Positions 27,713 through 36,452 of a stretch of 53,643 nucleotides of DNA are shown here, one piece after another (the first letter of the stretch is position 1; each line of letters opens with the position of its first letter). The notes below the pieces were generated by a model. It was not told where the DNA came from and made no database searches. It saw only the letters and a list, made by a program, of their open reading frames with translations. The position numbers were made by a program, and so were the translations under genes. Source of the DNA: Desulfobacteraceae bacterium (GTDB lineage: Bacteria; Desulfobacterota; Desulfobacteria; Desulfobacterales; RPRI01); contig JAABQB010000018.1 of the NCBI GenBank assembly GCA_011391695.1, forward strand, positions 1 to 53,643, written 5' to 3'.

Positions 27713-29119
27713 ATGTCCAATTCATTAAAAAAAGTTTTAAAACTTCGAACAGTTATCTCGACTGCCGCCGGAATGGCAATGGCGACATCCTGTTATCTCG
27801 CCGGCCTCCAGATTGCAGTTATTGTTGCCGGTGAACTGGCATGGATTTCGATTTTAATAGCCGGCTTATTATGCCTTCTTTCCGCCATGTGCTTTTCTGA
27901 ACTTACATCCCTTTATCCGTCTGCCGCAGGAATAAAACTTTTCATGGAAAACGCATTTAATGAAAAATCTGCGATTGCCATCGGAATGTTTTATGTGATT
28001 CTTGGCGCAAGCATGGTGGGGGCTGAGAGCTATCTTTTATCGAGCGTTCTCATTGATTCCGCCGGGATTATGATAAGCCCGGCGGCAGACAGGTTTTTCT
28101 GGCAGATTATATTTATCCTTATTGTAGGTTACATAAATTACAGGGGAATAAAAATAACAGGATGGACACAGGATGTTCTGACGTACCTTATGTTCGGTTT
28201 TCTCATATTTGTATCCTTATATACTCTCACTGTAAAAGACATCAATTACACCGCCGCTTTGAGCAGCCAGAATTTCACGGTCGTAAAAGTTCTTTCCGCC
28301 GCGGCGGTCGGGGTATTCATGTATGTCGGTTTTGAATGGGTGGCCCCTCTTGCCGAGGAGACCACGGACTACCGTATGATCGGAAAAGGAATGATGTATG
28401 CGGTCGGACTCCTTTCTGTGACATATTCTCTTTTTGTTGTCGCTATGTATTCGGGACTGACTGAAGAGCAGCTCAAAAGCGGAACAACCATCCCCCACAT
28501 TCTCTTTGCCAGAAACCTTTTCGGAAACACTGGCGGACTCCTGTTTATATTAATGAGCATTATTGCCTCTGTAACCTCGTTTAACGCGGGTCTCCTTAAT
28601 ACCTCACGCTTCACGTACGCCATGGCAAGAGACAACACTCTCCCGAGATTTTTCAGCAAGCTTCACCCCGATTACGCGACTCCGTGGGCGGCGATACTAT
28701 CTCTTGTCGTTTTCGCGATCATTCTCAGTTTTATTATTCTTGTTACAGGCAAGTATCTCTTTATCATTATTATGGCTGCCGCACTTGAATGCTTCATATA
28801 TGTTGTCATGGCTTTATGCGTCTTGAGACTCAGAAAAAAATTTCCTGACAAAAACCGCTCTTTCCTGATTCCTTTTGGTAAAACTATTCCGGTAACTACA
28901 GCAATTCTATTTAGCGGGCTAATGATAGGAATTTTTGCCGATTCAACGAAAGATTATGCAGGAAATATCCTTTTTGAAAATTTCTGGGTCGCCCTTGCAA
29001 TGGCGGCTTTTGCAATTGCCTGTTTTTTATACACTGCTTTTGCAGTCCCGAAATTAAAGGCTCTTGCTACAGAAAGGGCCTCCTCAAGGAAAAAAAGAAG
29101 GCCCGGCAGAAGTGTATGA
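27713..29119 (+). CDS. APC family amino-acid permease
   Basis: The 468-residue inner-membrane protein has twelve predicted helices. The N-terminal VISTAAGMAMATSCYLAG corresponds to the unwound substrate-binding TM1 of the APC superfamily, and FMYVGFEWVAPLAEETTDYR to TM6. The polar C-terminal tail is basic (SSRKKRRPGRSV). Substrate is probably an amino acid or polyamine, and no neighbouring enzyme helps to decide. It starts 11 bases after the transglycosylase stop with a GGGA sequence close by, so the two may be co-transcribed. A terminator follows at 29136-29170. Confidence 0.9.
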   Translation: MSNSLKKVLKLRTVISTAAGMAMATSCYLAGLQIAVIVAGELAWISILIAGLLCLLSAMCFSELTSLYPSAAGIKLFMENAFNEKSAIAIGMFYVILGASMVGAESYLLSSVLIDSAGIMISPAADRFFWQIIFILIVGYINYRGIKITGWTQDVLTYLMFGFLIFVSLYTLTVKDINYTAALSSQNFTVVKVLSAAAVGVFMYVGFEWVAPLAEETTDYRMIGKGMMYAVGLLSVTYSLFVVAMYSGLTEEQLKSGTTIPHILFARNLFGNTGGLLFILMSIIASVTSFNAGLLNTSRFTYAMARDNTLPRFFSKLHPDYATPWAAILSLVVFAIILSFIILVTGKYLFIIIMAAALECFIYVVMALCVLRLRKKFPDKNRSFLIPFGKTIPVTTAILFSGLMIGIFADSTKDYAGNILFENFWVALAMAAFAIACFLYTAFAVPKLKALATERASSRKKRRPGRSV

Positions 29120-29135
29120 TTCATCTCTTGACTAT

Positions 29136-29170
29136 GTTGACATCCATAAAGGTCAACGATCTATTTTTTT
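29136..29170 (+). terminator. Rho-independent terminator after the APC permease
   Basis: GTTGAC (29136-29141) pairs with GTCAAC (29152-29157), followed by GATCTA and seven T. The T-run overlaps the stop of the convergent mscL gene. Confidence 0.65.
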
Positions 29171-29565
29171 GCTTTCAGAATATCCCGTATTTCAGAAAGC
29201 AAAACCTCCTCTTTTGAAGGCCCGGGCGGAGGTTGTACCGCTGCTTCCTGTTTGCGCTTCATTGTGTTAATGGCTTTTATAAGCATAAATATCACGAATG
29301 CCACGATGGTAAAATCGACAACAGTTTGTATAAACTTGCCGTAAGATATTACTACAGCAGCGGCATCACCTGATGCCTGTTTCAATGTATAAACGAGTTT
29401 GCTGAAGTCAACTCCTCCCACTGCCAAGCCAATCGGTGGCATAATCACATCGGCGACAACAGAAGAAACGACCTTGCCAAATGCGGCTCCGATAATAATG
29501 CCGACAGCCATGTCAAAAACATTACCTTTAACTACGAATTCTTTGAATTCTTTCAACATGCTCAT
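29161..29565 (-). CDS. mscL: Large-conductance mechanosensitive channel MscL
   Basis: MscL is the homopentameric emergency valve that opens under osmotic downshock. The 134-residue protein begins [22 protein letters not shown]1 is [20 protein letters not shown] followed by MPPIG, TM2 is [20 protein letters not shown], and the C-terminal helical bundle ends with [23 protein letters not shown] lies seven bases before the first ATG, so this start is preferred. It lies 26 bases downstream of the RnfB-GltD fusion gene on the same strand. Confidence 0.97.
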   Translation of the reverse strand: MSMLKEFKEFVVKGNVFDMAVGIIIGAAFGKVVSSVVADVIMPPIGLAVGGVDFSKLVYTLKQASGDAAAVVISYGKFIQTVVDFTIVAFVIFMLIKAINTMKRKQEAAVQPPPGPSKEEVLLSEIRDILKAKK

Positions 29566-29591
29566 TTTTAATCCTCCTCAGCAATTTCGCT

Positions 29592-31676
29592 TCAGGCGGC
29601 TTCTTTATTGTAACATATCCGGCAGCAATTAAGGCAGCGTCCGGATTCGTAAATAGCGTCTGTTTCGCTTATAGCAAGATCTGATTCCACAAAGGATACA
29701 ATCCGTTCACCTACCGGAAGCTCAGGCATGGGTGTCCGTTTCGAGCGCACCACACCTTCAACGGACGTAAAAAGTGATTCCAGGATATGCCGTTTCCTCA
29801 AGGATTTGGGAACAGGTGTAATCTCCTCTCCGGTAAGATAGAGATGAATGGCACGTGCCGCCCTTCTTCCGCCACCGATTGCCTCAATAACCAGAGAAGC
29901 CCCTGTAAATGCGTCTCCGGCCGTAAACACATAGGGAATGCTCGACTGGAGAGTTTCAGGATCGGCTTCTATCGTGCTCCACCTGGTAATATTCAATTCT
30001 TTTATTACTTCATCGTCACTTATAAATGAAACATCAGGTCCCTGGCCTATGGCGGAAATAATCATATCCGTATCAATACTTGTTTCAGAGCCTTTAACCG
30101 GCACCGGACGGCGTCTTCCGCTTGCATCCGGTTCTCCAAGCTCCATCCTGAGATACTCGAGTTTGGATACCCGGTTGTTCTGGTTGGCAATTACCCTGAC
30201 GGGCGCGGCAAGAAATACAAACTTCACGCCTTCGTGCTCCGCTGCTTCGATTTCAACCTTATTGGCGGGCATCTCGCTCCGGGTTCTGCGGTAAACAATA
30301 TAAACCTCTTCTGCTCCAAGTCTGATCAGTGTCCGGACACAGTCTATAGCGGTATTTCCACCTCCGATTACAACGCATTTGCGGCCGACAGGAAAAGATA
30401 CGATTTCCTTTCCTTCCTGCTGATGCTCTGCAAACCGCGTCAGAAAATCAATTCCGGTATAGCAACCTTCAAGGTTCTCACCCTCTGCGCCAAGCAAGTA
30501 ATCTTTCCATGCGCCGATGCCGAGAAAAACGGCGTCAAATCCATCGGCTTTTAAAGATGCGGTGTCAAAATCCTTTCCCAATCTTACATTGGGCCTGTGC
30601 TCAATACCAAGTGCCAGGATACCGTCCGTTTCCCACTTCAGCACGGTTTTTGGAAGACGATACTCAGGGATACCATAGCGGATCATGCCGCCCAGCTCGG
30701 GCATCATGTCGAATATTGTTACATCATGGCCGAGACGTCTCAGAAAATATGCGCAGCTTAAGCCCGCAGGCCCGCCGCCTACAACCGCAACTTTTCTTCC
30801 GGTAGATGGAGCGCAGGGAATTGGAAGGCGCTTTCCTGAGTTCATTTCATAGTCCGCAACAAAGCGCTTCAGCTGGTTTATGGATACAGGCTCGTCTTCG
30901 ATACCTCTCCGGCAATAGGATTCACACGGATGTGGGCAGACTCTTCCACAGGAAAGAAGAAGGGGATTTCGATCCCTTATTGTGTTGACGGCTCCGGAAT
31001 AATCACCACTCCTGATCTGAGATATGTACTGTGGAATATTGATTTCGGCAGGACATGTCTGGCTGCACGGGGAAAGAGCGTCGTCTTCCGCATTGAAATG
31101 AAGAAGCCTCTCGGACATTGTACGAACGGTAAGAATGCCTTTCGGACAGACTTTTTGGCATGCGCCGCATCCTACGCATTTTGCTTCATCCACAACAGGG
31201 TACCCGTCCGGTCCCAGATTAATGGCATTAAACATGCACGAAGCAACGCAATCCCCAAGCCCTATACAGCCTACACCGCAAAGACGTTTTCCTCCATAAT
31301 AAGCTGACATCGCCCGGCAGTTTGCGATACCGTTATACAGAAACTTGTCCTCGGCCCTGTCTCCCCCGCTGCATTCGTTAAGGGATTTTTTCGGCTCGGC
31401 CGTTCCCGGATCTAACCCCATAATCCTTGCAACATTTATGGCCGATTCCATTCCGCCGATAATACAAGCGCTTGGAGTGGCTTTACCGTATACAATAGCG
31501 CTGGCAGCAGCAGAGCAGCCGGCAAAACCGCAACCTCCGCAGTTGGCGCCTGCTAGAACACCCTCAACTTCAGCTATTCTCGGATCTTCATACACATAAA
31601 ATATTTTTGAGGCTGCACTCAATAAAGAACTGCAAGCAAGTCCCAGCCCCAGCATAAACAGAACCGCCTCAATCAT
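29592..31676 (-). CDS. RnfB-like Fe-S protein fused to GltD-like NAD(P)H oxidoreductase
   Basis: The 694-residue fusion has four parts: a membrane helix (about 3-23); an RnfB-type Fe-S domain with NCGGCGFAGC (C46, C49, C54) and a further Cys near 71; two ferredoxin clusters (CGVGCIGLGDCVASC and CVGCGACQKVCP, about 132-178); and a GltD-like flavoprotein (about 205-640) with CSQTCPAEINIPQYI, CGRVCPHPCESYC, an FAD motif VVGGGPAGLSCAYFL and an NAD(P) motif VIGGGNTAIDCVRTL. A last cysteine cluster, GRCLNCCRIC, closes the chain. RnfB normally carries electrons between ferredoxin and the Na+/H+-pumping Rnf complex, and GltD exchanges electrons with NADPH. No other rnf gene is adjacent. The combined role, NAD(P)H-ferredoxin exchange at the membrane, is inferred. 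Confidence 0.9.
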   Translation of the reverse strand: MIEAVLFMLGLGLACSSLLSAASKIFYVYEDPRIAEVEGVLAGANCGGCGFAGCSAAASAIVYGKATPSACIIGGMESAINVARIMGLDPGTAEPKKSLNECSGGDRAEDKFLYNGIANCRAMSAYYGGKRLCGVGCIGLGDCVASCMFNAINLGPDGYPVVDEAKCVGCGACQKVCPKGILTVRTMSERLLHFNAEDDALSPCSQTCPAEINIPQYISQIRSGDYSGAVNTIRDRNPLLLSCGRVCPHPCESYCRRGIEDEPVSINQLKRFVADYEMNSGKRLPIPCAPSTGRKVAVVGGGPAGLSCAYFLRRLGHDVTIFDMMPELGGMIRYGIPEYRLPKTVLKWETDGILALGIEHRPNVRLGKDFDTASLKADGFDAVFLGIGAWKDYLLGAEGENLEGCYTGIDFLTRFAEHQQEGKEIVSFPVGRKCVVIGGGNTAIDCVRTLIRLGAEEVYIVYRRTRSEMPANKVEIEAAEHEGVKFVFLAAPVRVIANQNNRVSKLEYLRMELGEPDASGRRRPVPVKGSETSIDTDMIISAIGQGPDVSFISDDEVIKELNITRWSTIEADPETLQSSIPYVFTAGDAFTGASLVIEAIGGGRRAARAIHLYLTGEEITPVPKSLRKRHILESLFTSVEGVVRSKRTPMPELPVGERIVSFVESDLAISETDAIYESGRCLNCCRICYNKEAA

Positions 31677-32313
31677 ACCGGCCTCCTGTCGGATTGGCAG
31701 AATGCAATGTCCAAATCAAATGAACAATAAAAAAGGGTCATTTGCATAAAACAATATTTCGACTCGGCTAACATAATATTCAAAGGCTTTCAAGCCTTAT
31801 TTCATAAAAAATATTTTAATATTTAAATGAAATCAAATAATTTCCATTGAATGCCTGCGCAAAGAGTTAATTATCGGATTAATCCCACCAGGGAAAAGGA
31901 ACAAGGAACCGTCGATATCTACAGATTCAGGCTTTTGAAAAAACTGAATCTGCGGAATGATGCCGAACTTTCAAGGTTTGCCATTCAGTACCGGCTCATA
32001 GAACCTTAATCGGTTTGACCTTATTAAAATTTCAGCAGGAACCGATTCGGTAGTGTACTTCGTAATTTCGTTAGTCTGCTAAATCATCAAAATGTTTATA
32101 AATAGAAACTATAAACTATGAACAAGAAACCATAGTTTTTGCCGCAGAAAAAGTCTTACACAAAAATCAGAATTCATTGGATTGACAGCTAAATTAATCA
32201 ATGATAGATATCTGAAATATTGAAGGAGTGTTTTTTTGTTTTCAGGCCGCAGAAAGTAATTATAAAACTGCTTTATGTTTGTTAAAATCAATAAAAACAA
32301 GGAGGAAAGTATC
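31677..32313. other. 637-bp gap between RnfB-GltD and the TAXI gene
   Basis: The gap divides divergent genes and is AT-rich. It holds a small candidate gene (31851-32009, listed separately), a short hairpin AAGGC...GCCTT (31784-31798), and the region just before the TAXI gene (32230-32300) where its promoter should lie. I see no sharp -35/-10 pair and no sigma-54 box. AGGAGG stands nine bases before the TAXI ATG. Confidence 0.5.
31851..32009 (+). CDS. Small hypothetical protein, 52 residues
   Basis: A complete short frame runs from ATG 31851, directly after an in-frame TGA, to TAA at 32007. The product starts MPAQRVNYRINPTREKEQGT and ends ELSRFAIQYRLIEP. It is basic, has no signal peptide or membrane segment, and its codon choice resembles neighbouring genes. 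No Shine-Dalgarno sequence precedes it, which is the main reason for doubt. I do not recognise the family; it could also be the remnant of a longer gene. Confidence 0.35.
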   Translation: MPAQRVNYRINPTREKEQGTVDIYRFRLLKKLNLRNDAELSRFAIQYRLIEP

Positions 32314-33294
32314 ATGCGGAAAATTGCAATTGTTGTTGCGATATTGGGAATGATTGTTTTTGCCTTTGGAACCGGTATGGCGGCGGATAAGGCGGGTTGG
32401 CCAAAAGGCGTTACCATCGGAGCGGCTCCGGTTGGCGGCACCTATTTTATCTGGGGAGGCGGCTTTGCCAAACTGCTTCATGAAAAAGTAGGAGTACAGG
32501 CCAATGTGGAAGTAACAGGCGGCCCGGTTCATAACACCCAGTTGGTTGATGCAAAGAACCTCGATTTTGGCATGGTAACTGCGGCCCCGGTCTGGGAAGG
32601 ATGGACCGGCGAGGGATGGGCAAAAGGCAAAAAACATCAGAATGTAAGAGTTATTTTCCCGATGTATGCCACATGGTTTCAAATGTATGCTGAAACCAAA
32701 AAAGGTATAAAAACTCTGAAGGATCTTGAAGGAAAAAGCGTAGGCGTCGGACCTACCGGCGGTACTCCTGCAACTTACTGGCCAAAAATTCTGGAAGCAG
32801 CGGGTGTTAAAGCTGGCCGTATAGTCAATGCTGGTTCTGCCGATCTGAACTCACAGTTAAAGGACGGAATGCTGGACGCAAACAGCCAGGCAGTAGGGCT
32901 TCCCTGGGTCACAGTTACAGAGATTGAAACAACTCATGATGTCAGGCTGATTTCCATCGATAAGGCCACAGCAGATAAATTTATCGCAAATAATCCGCTG
33001 TTTGCGGTAGATTCCATTCCAAAGGGATTCTACAAAAGCAATAAGGATTATGACGTTGATACCATTACCATATGGAATTACATGACGGTTCACAAAGATG
33101 CGCCGGAAGATTTTGTGTATGAAGTAGTTAAAAAGACTTTTGAAAATCTGAATATCCTGATTGCAGCTCATGGTTCTGCCAAGGAAATAAAAGCTGAAAA
33201 AATCCTCACAAGCCCCATTCCCCTGCATCCAGGGGCAGTGAAGTACTACAGGGAAATCGGAATAAAGATCCCTGACAAACTGATAGCGAAATAA
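32314..33294 (+). CDS. TAXI-type TRAP transporter solute-binding protein
   Basis: The 326-residue periplasmic protein captures an organic anion for the fused TRAP permease encoded next. A signal peptide (MRKIAIVVAILGMIVFAFGT, cleavage near GMAADK) precedes the TAXI domain, which opens with the diagnostic VTIGAAPVGGTYFIWGGGFA. It includes LEGKSVGVGPTGG and the typical GMLDANSQAVGLPWVTVTEI. The ATG at 32314 is chosen because AAGGAGG lies nine bases upstream; a longer frame starting at 32275 would spoil the signal peptide. Known TAXI ligands include glutamate and 2-oxoglutarate-like acids, but this one is unidentified. Confidence 0.94.
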   Translation: MRKIAIVVAILGMIVFAFGTGMAADKAGWPKGVTIGAAPVGGTYFIWGGGFAKLLHEKVGVQANVEVTGGPVHNTQLVDAKNLDFGMVTAAPVWEGWTGEGWAKGKKHQNVRVIFPMYATWFQMYAETKKGIKTLKDLEGKSVGVGPTGGTPATYWPKILEAAGVKAGRIVNAGSADLNSQLKDGMLDANSQAVGLPWVTVTEIETTHDVRLISIDKATADKFIANNPLFAVDSIPKGFYKSNKDYDVDTITIWNYMTVHKDAPEDFVYEVVKKTFENLNILIAAHGSAKEIKAEKILTSPIPLHPGAVKYYREIGIKIPDKLIAK

Positions 33295-33309
33295 CGTAAA
33301 ATGGGTCAT

Positions 33310-33351
33310 TGGCGCGGCTTTTCAGAGATTGTAATCCGCGCCATTTTTTTT
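33310..33351 (+). terminator. Intra-operon terminator between binding protein and permease
   Basis: TGGCGCGG (33310-33317) pairs perfectly with CCGCGCCA (33336-33343), then eight T. The arrangement would give much more binding-protein mRNA than permease mRNA, a common design in binding-protein-dependent transporters. The permease gene follows 19 bases later. Confidence 0.8.
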
Positions 33352-33370
33352 CTAACCAGGAGAGATCAAA

Positions 33371-35317
33371 ATGGAAGATGCGCAAGTTGTCGATATAAAG
33401 GAAGTCGAAAAAAAGCTTGCTGAAATGAAGATAAAAGATATCGAAATTTCAGGAGGCCGGGAGCTCAAGGGGATTCTGAAAAACGCCCTTTTTATTGTCA
33501 GTCTCGCCATGAGCCTGTTTCATATCATTGTACTGACAGTGTACGCTATTGATCCCTGGTACTTCAGAACCATGCATGTCGTTTTTGCAGGAGTGTTGAT
33601 TTTTGCATGGCTCCCGGGATGGAAAAAAGCATCTCTGGAGCGGATTGAGTGGCTCGATTACGTCTTTATGCTCCTGATAATAGCGCCTGCCGTTTATATC
33701 TTCTCGGATTTTGAGGACTGGATCAACCGGGTGGGTGTTGTGCCAACGGATCTTGATTTTGTATTTTCCGCGCTTTTTGTGATCGGCATCTTTGAAATGA
33801 CCCGGCGGACTACCGGGTTACCTCTTGCCATATTATCAGGAATATTCATTCTGTACGGTCTTTTTGGAAATTACATGCCCGGGCTGTTTTATCACAGAGG
33901 ATATTCGCTTTATCGTCTGATTACTTTTTTATTCAGCCTGGAAGGTATTTTAAGCCTGCCTATCCTTGCGTCTGCGCATTACATATTTCTCTTTGTTTTA
34001 TTCGGGGCTTTCGTTGAGGCATCCGGGGCCGGGAAATTTTTTGTTGATTTTGCCCGCTCCCTTGCAGGCGGATACCGTGGAGGGCCGGCCAAAGTCTCAA
34101 TTATATCAAGCGCCCTGATCGGAACAGCGTCAGGATCATCTGTAGCTAACGTCGTGGTGGACGGAGTATTTAACATTCCATTGATGAAAGCTACCGGATT
34201 CCGCGCGACCGTAGCAGGCGCAGTTGAGGCCATGAATTCAACGGGAGGCCAGATTGTGCCTCCGGTCATGGGCGCCGGCGCGTTTCTAATGGCTGAAATT
34301 CTGGCAGTGCCCTATTCAGTGGTTGCTTTGGCCGCTATTATTCCGGCGGTTCTTTACTATGTCGCAGCTTATTTCATGATCGATTTTTATTCGGCTGCAA
34401 ATAATTTAAAAGGTGTGGACAGAAAAAATTTGCCGGTTTTCTCTAAACTTATGAAAGAGCAGGGCTATTTGCTGGTTCCGCTGGTGGTGCTGCTTTTTTC
34501 TCTTATGGTTCTGATGCTTTCGCCTTACCGGTCCGCAATCTATGCCATCATTTCACTTGTTGTCGTAAGCTGGGTAAAAAAATCAACCCGCATGGGGTTT
34601 GTCAAAATATTAAAAACCCTTGCCCAGGGCGCAAGAGGCTCTATTGAAATCGCTGCAACCTGCGCAGCTGCAGGTATTATTGTCGGTGTGTTGACACAGA
34701 CGGGTCTGGGCATGAAGCTTGCCATGATAATCATCAGTTATTCCGGCGGAAATCTTCTGATTGCATTGATTTTTACCATGCTGATTGCGATGATTTTAGG
34801 AATGGGCATGCCCACTACCGCCGCCTATGCCATTTGCGCGTCGGTCCTTGCGCCTGCGCTGATCCAGCTTAAGGTTGTGCCTATCGCGGCGCACCTCTTT
34901 ATTTTTTACTTTGCCTGTTTATCCGCCCTGACCCCGCCGGTTGCTCTGGCATCGTTTGCCGCAGCCGCCATTGCAAATGCCAAGGCATGGGACGTGGGCT
35001 GGCAGGGTATGCGGTTTGCAATAGCCGGCTTTTTGATCCCCTACATGTTTGTGTTCGGTCCGGCTATGGTGTTGATAGGATCTCCCGGTGAAATAGCACT
35101 TGCTGTCGCAACTGGTATTATCGGATGCGCGGCGCTGGCCGGTGCTATTCAGGGATATTTTTTATGGCATGCAAAGATGCCGGAAAGAGGTGTATTGTTG
35201 ATAGCAGCGCTTTTATTGATAAAGCCGGGCTGGATTACGGATCTTATCGGATTCGGGCTTCTGGGAATCATATTAACCATACAGCTGGTCAGGAAGAGAA
35301 AAGCGGTACCGGCGTAA
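33371..35317 (+). CDS. TRAP transporter fused 4TM/12TM permease (TAXI family)
   Basis: The 648-residue membrane protein joins the small (DctQ-like) and large (DctM-like) TRAP subunits in one chain, the rule for TAXI systems. The first 45 residues are cytoplasmic and charged, followed by about 16-18 helices. DctM motifs include GTASGSSVANVVVDGVFNIP, MNSTGGQIVPPVMGAGAFLM and MILGMGMPTTAAYAICASVL. It is a secondary carrier driven by Na+ or H+, importing the ligand bound by the preceding protein. An AACCAGGAGAG ribosome binding site precedes the start. It lies 15 bases ahead of the dehydrogenase and belongs to the same transcription unit. Confidence 0.95.
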   Translation: MEDAQVVDIKEVEKKLAEMKIKDIEISGGRELKGILKNALFIVSLAMSLFHIIVLTVYAIDPWYFRTMHVVFAGVLIFAWLPGWKKASLERIEWLDYVFMLLIIAPAVYIFSDFEDWINRVGVVPTDLDFVFSALFVIGIFEMTRRTTGLPLAILSGIFILYGLFGNYMPGLFYHRGYSLYRLITFLFSLEGILSLPILASAHYIFLFVLFGAFVEASGAGKFFVDFARSLAGGYRGGPAKVSIISSALIGTASGSSVANVVVDGVFNIPLMKATGFRATVAGAVEAMNSTGGQIVPPVMGAGAFLMAEILAVPYSVVALAAIIPAVLYYVAAYFMIDFYSAANNLKGVDRKNLPVFSKLMKEQGYLLVPLVVLLFSLMVLMLSPYRSAIYAIISLVVVSWVKKSTRMGFVKILKTLAQGARGSIEIAATCAAAGIIVGVLTQTGLGMKLAMIIISYSGGNLLIALIFTMLIAMILGMGMPTTAAYAICASVLAPALIQLKVVPIAAHLFIFYFACLSALTPPVALASFAAAAIANAKAWDVGWQGMRFAIAGFLIPYMFVFGPAMVLIGSPGEIALAVATGIIGCAALAGAIQGYFLWHAKMPERGVLLIAALLLIKPGWITDLIGFGLLGIILTIQLVRKRKAVPA

Positions 35318-35332
35318 TGAAGAGGGTTGAAT

Positions 35333-36415
35333 ATGAAAACAATTTATCAAATTGCTGTTATTCCAGGGGACGGAATCGGGGAAGAGGTGATAAGAGAGGG
35401 CATTAAATGCCTTAATGCTCTCTCGGATCTGCACGGAGGATTGTCTTTTGAATTCAAGACATTTCCCTGGGGAAGCGATTTTTTTCTCAAAAACGGCGTT
35501 ATGATGCCGGCCGATGGTCTGACGATTCTTAAGGATTTTCAGGCAGTTTATCTGGGCGCCGTGGGTGACCCGAGGGTTCCGGATGATGTCACCTTGCATG
35601 TACTTCTTCTTCCCATCAAAATGGGCTTTGACCTGTATGTGGGGCTCCGGCCAGTTTATCTTCATCAAGGAGTGTCATCGGTTCTGGCCGGCATGTCTCC
35701 CGGGGACATTGACATTGTTGTGATCCGGGAGAATACAGAGGGGGAGTATTCAAATGTCGGCGGGATCGTAGGGCATGCGGATCAGGCACTTGCAGTTCAA
35801 AGCAGCGTCTTTACCCGAAAAGGAATTAAACGGATTATGGAATATGCCTTTGAATATTCCCGGAATCATGGACGGGAAAAAGTGACATCATTGACCAAAT
35901 CAAATGCGCAGCGATATGGCATGGTGCTGTGGGATCAGATTTTCAGGGAAGTTTCGTCTCAATACACGGATATTCGGCACGAGTCGAAACTTATTGATGC
36001 GGCATGCATGGATGCGGTCAGAAATCCCGGAAATTATGATGTCATTGTGGCGTCGAATCTGTTTGCCGATATTTTATCTGATCTGACGGCAGGGATTACC
36101 GGCGGCATGGGACTGGCGCCTGGCGGCAGTTTCAATCCGGACGATAAAACCGTCCCCGGACTTTTTGACCCGGTTCATGGTTCTGCCCCGGACATAGCAG
36201 GAAAAGGCCTTGCCAATCCAATTGCAGCGATTCTGACCGCTAAAATGATGCTCGATTTCTTGGGAGAGCTTCAGACGGCAAACATTCTCTATAAGGCTGT
36301 CAAACAGCAGTTGGCTGAAAAAAAGATAAGAACAAGAGATTTGGGCGGAGACGCCAAATCGTACGAGGTTGGAGATGATATTGTCAGAATCATTAAAGCA
36401 GCCGGCTTGGCTTAG
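35333..36415 (+). CDS. Tartrate/D-malate/3-isopropylmalate dehydrogenase family protein
   Basis: The 360-residue NAD-dependent beta-decarboxylating dehydrogenase belongs to the isocitrate/isopropylmalate superfamily. Motifs such as IAVIPGDGIGEEVIREG, FPWGSDFFLKNGVMMPADGL, YLGAVGDPRVPD, RENTEGEYSNVGG, TKSNAQRYGMVLWD and DPVHGSAPDIAGKGLANPIA are closest to the tartrate dehydrogenase/D-malate dehydrogenase (decarboxylating) group by my reading. The reaction would be oxidation of a 2-hydroxy-3-carboxy acid with loss of CO2. ATG 35333 follows AGAGGG by six bases; a TTG two codons earlier is less likely. The context, between a TRAP importer and a Na+-decarboxylase, suggests catabolism rather than leucine synthesis. 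Confidence 0.88.
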   Translation: MKTIYQIAVIPGDGIGEEVIREGIKCLNALSDLHGGLSFEFKTFPWGSDFFLKNGVMMPADGLTILKDFQAVYLGAVGDPRVPDDVTLHVLLLPIKMGFDLYVGLRPVYLHQGVSSVLAGMSPGDIDIVVIRENTEGEYSNVGGIVGHADQALAVQSSVFTRKGIKRIMEYAFEYSRNHGREKVTSLTKSNAQRYGMVLWDQIFREVSSQYTDIRHESKLIDAACMDAVRNPGNYDVIVASNLFADILSDLTAGITGGMGLAPGGSFNPDDKTVPGLFDPVHGSAPDIAGKGLANPIAAILTAKMMLDFLGELQTANILYKAVKQQLAEKKIRTRDLGGDAKSYEVGDDIVRIIKAAGLA

Positions 36416-36452
36416 ACAAAGTTTTTAATCAGGTTTTCCGGAGGATTTTTTA

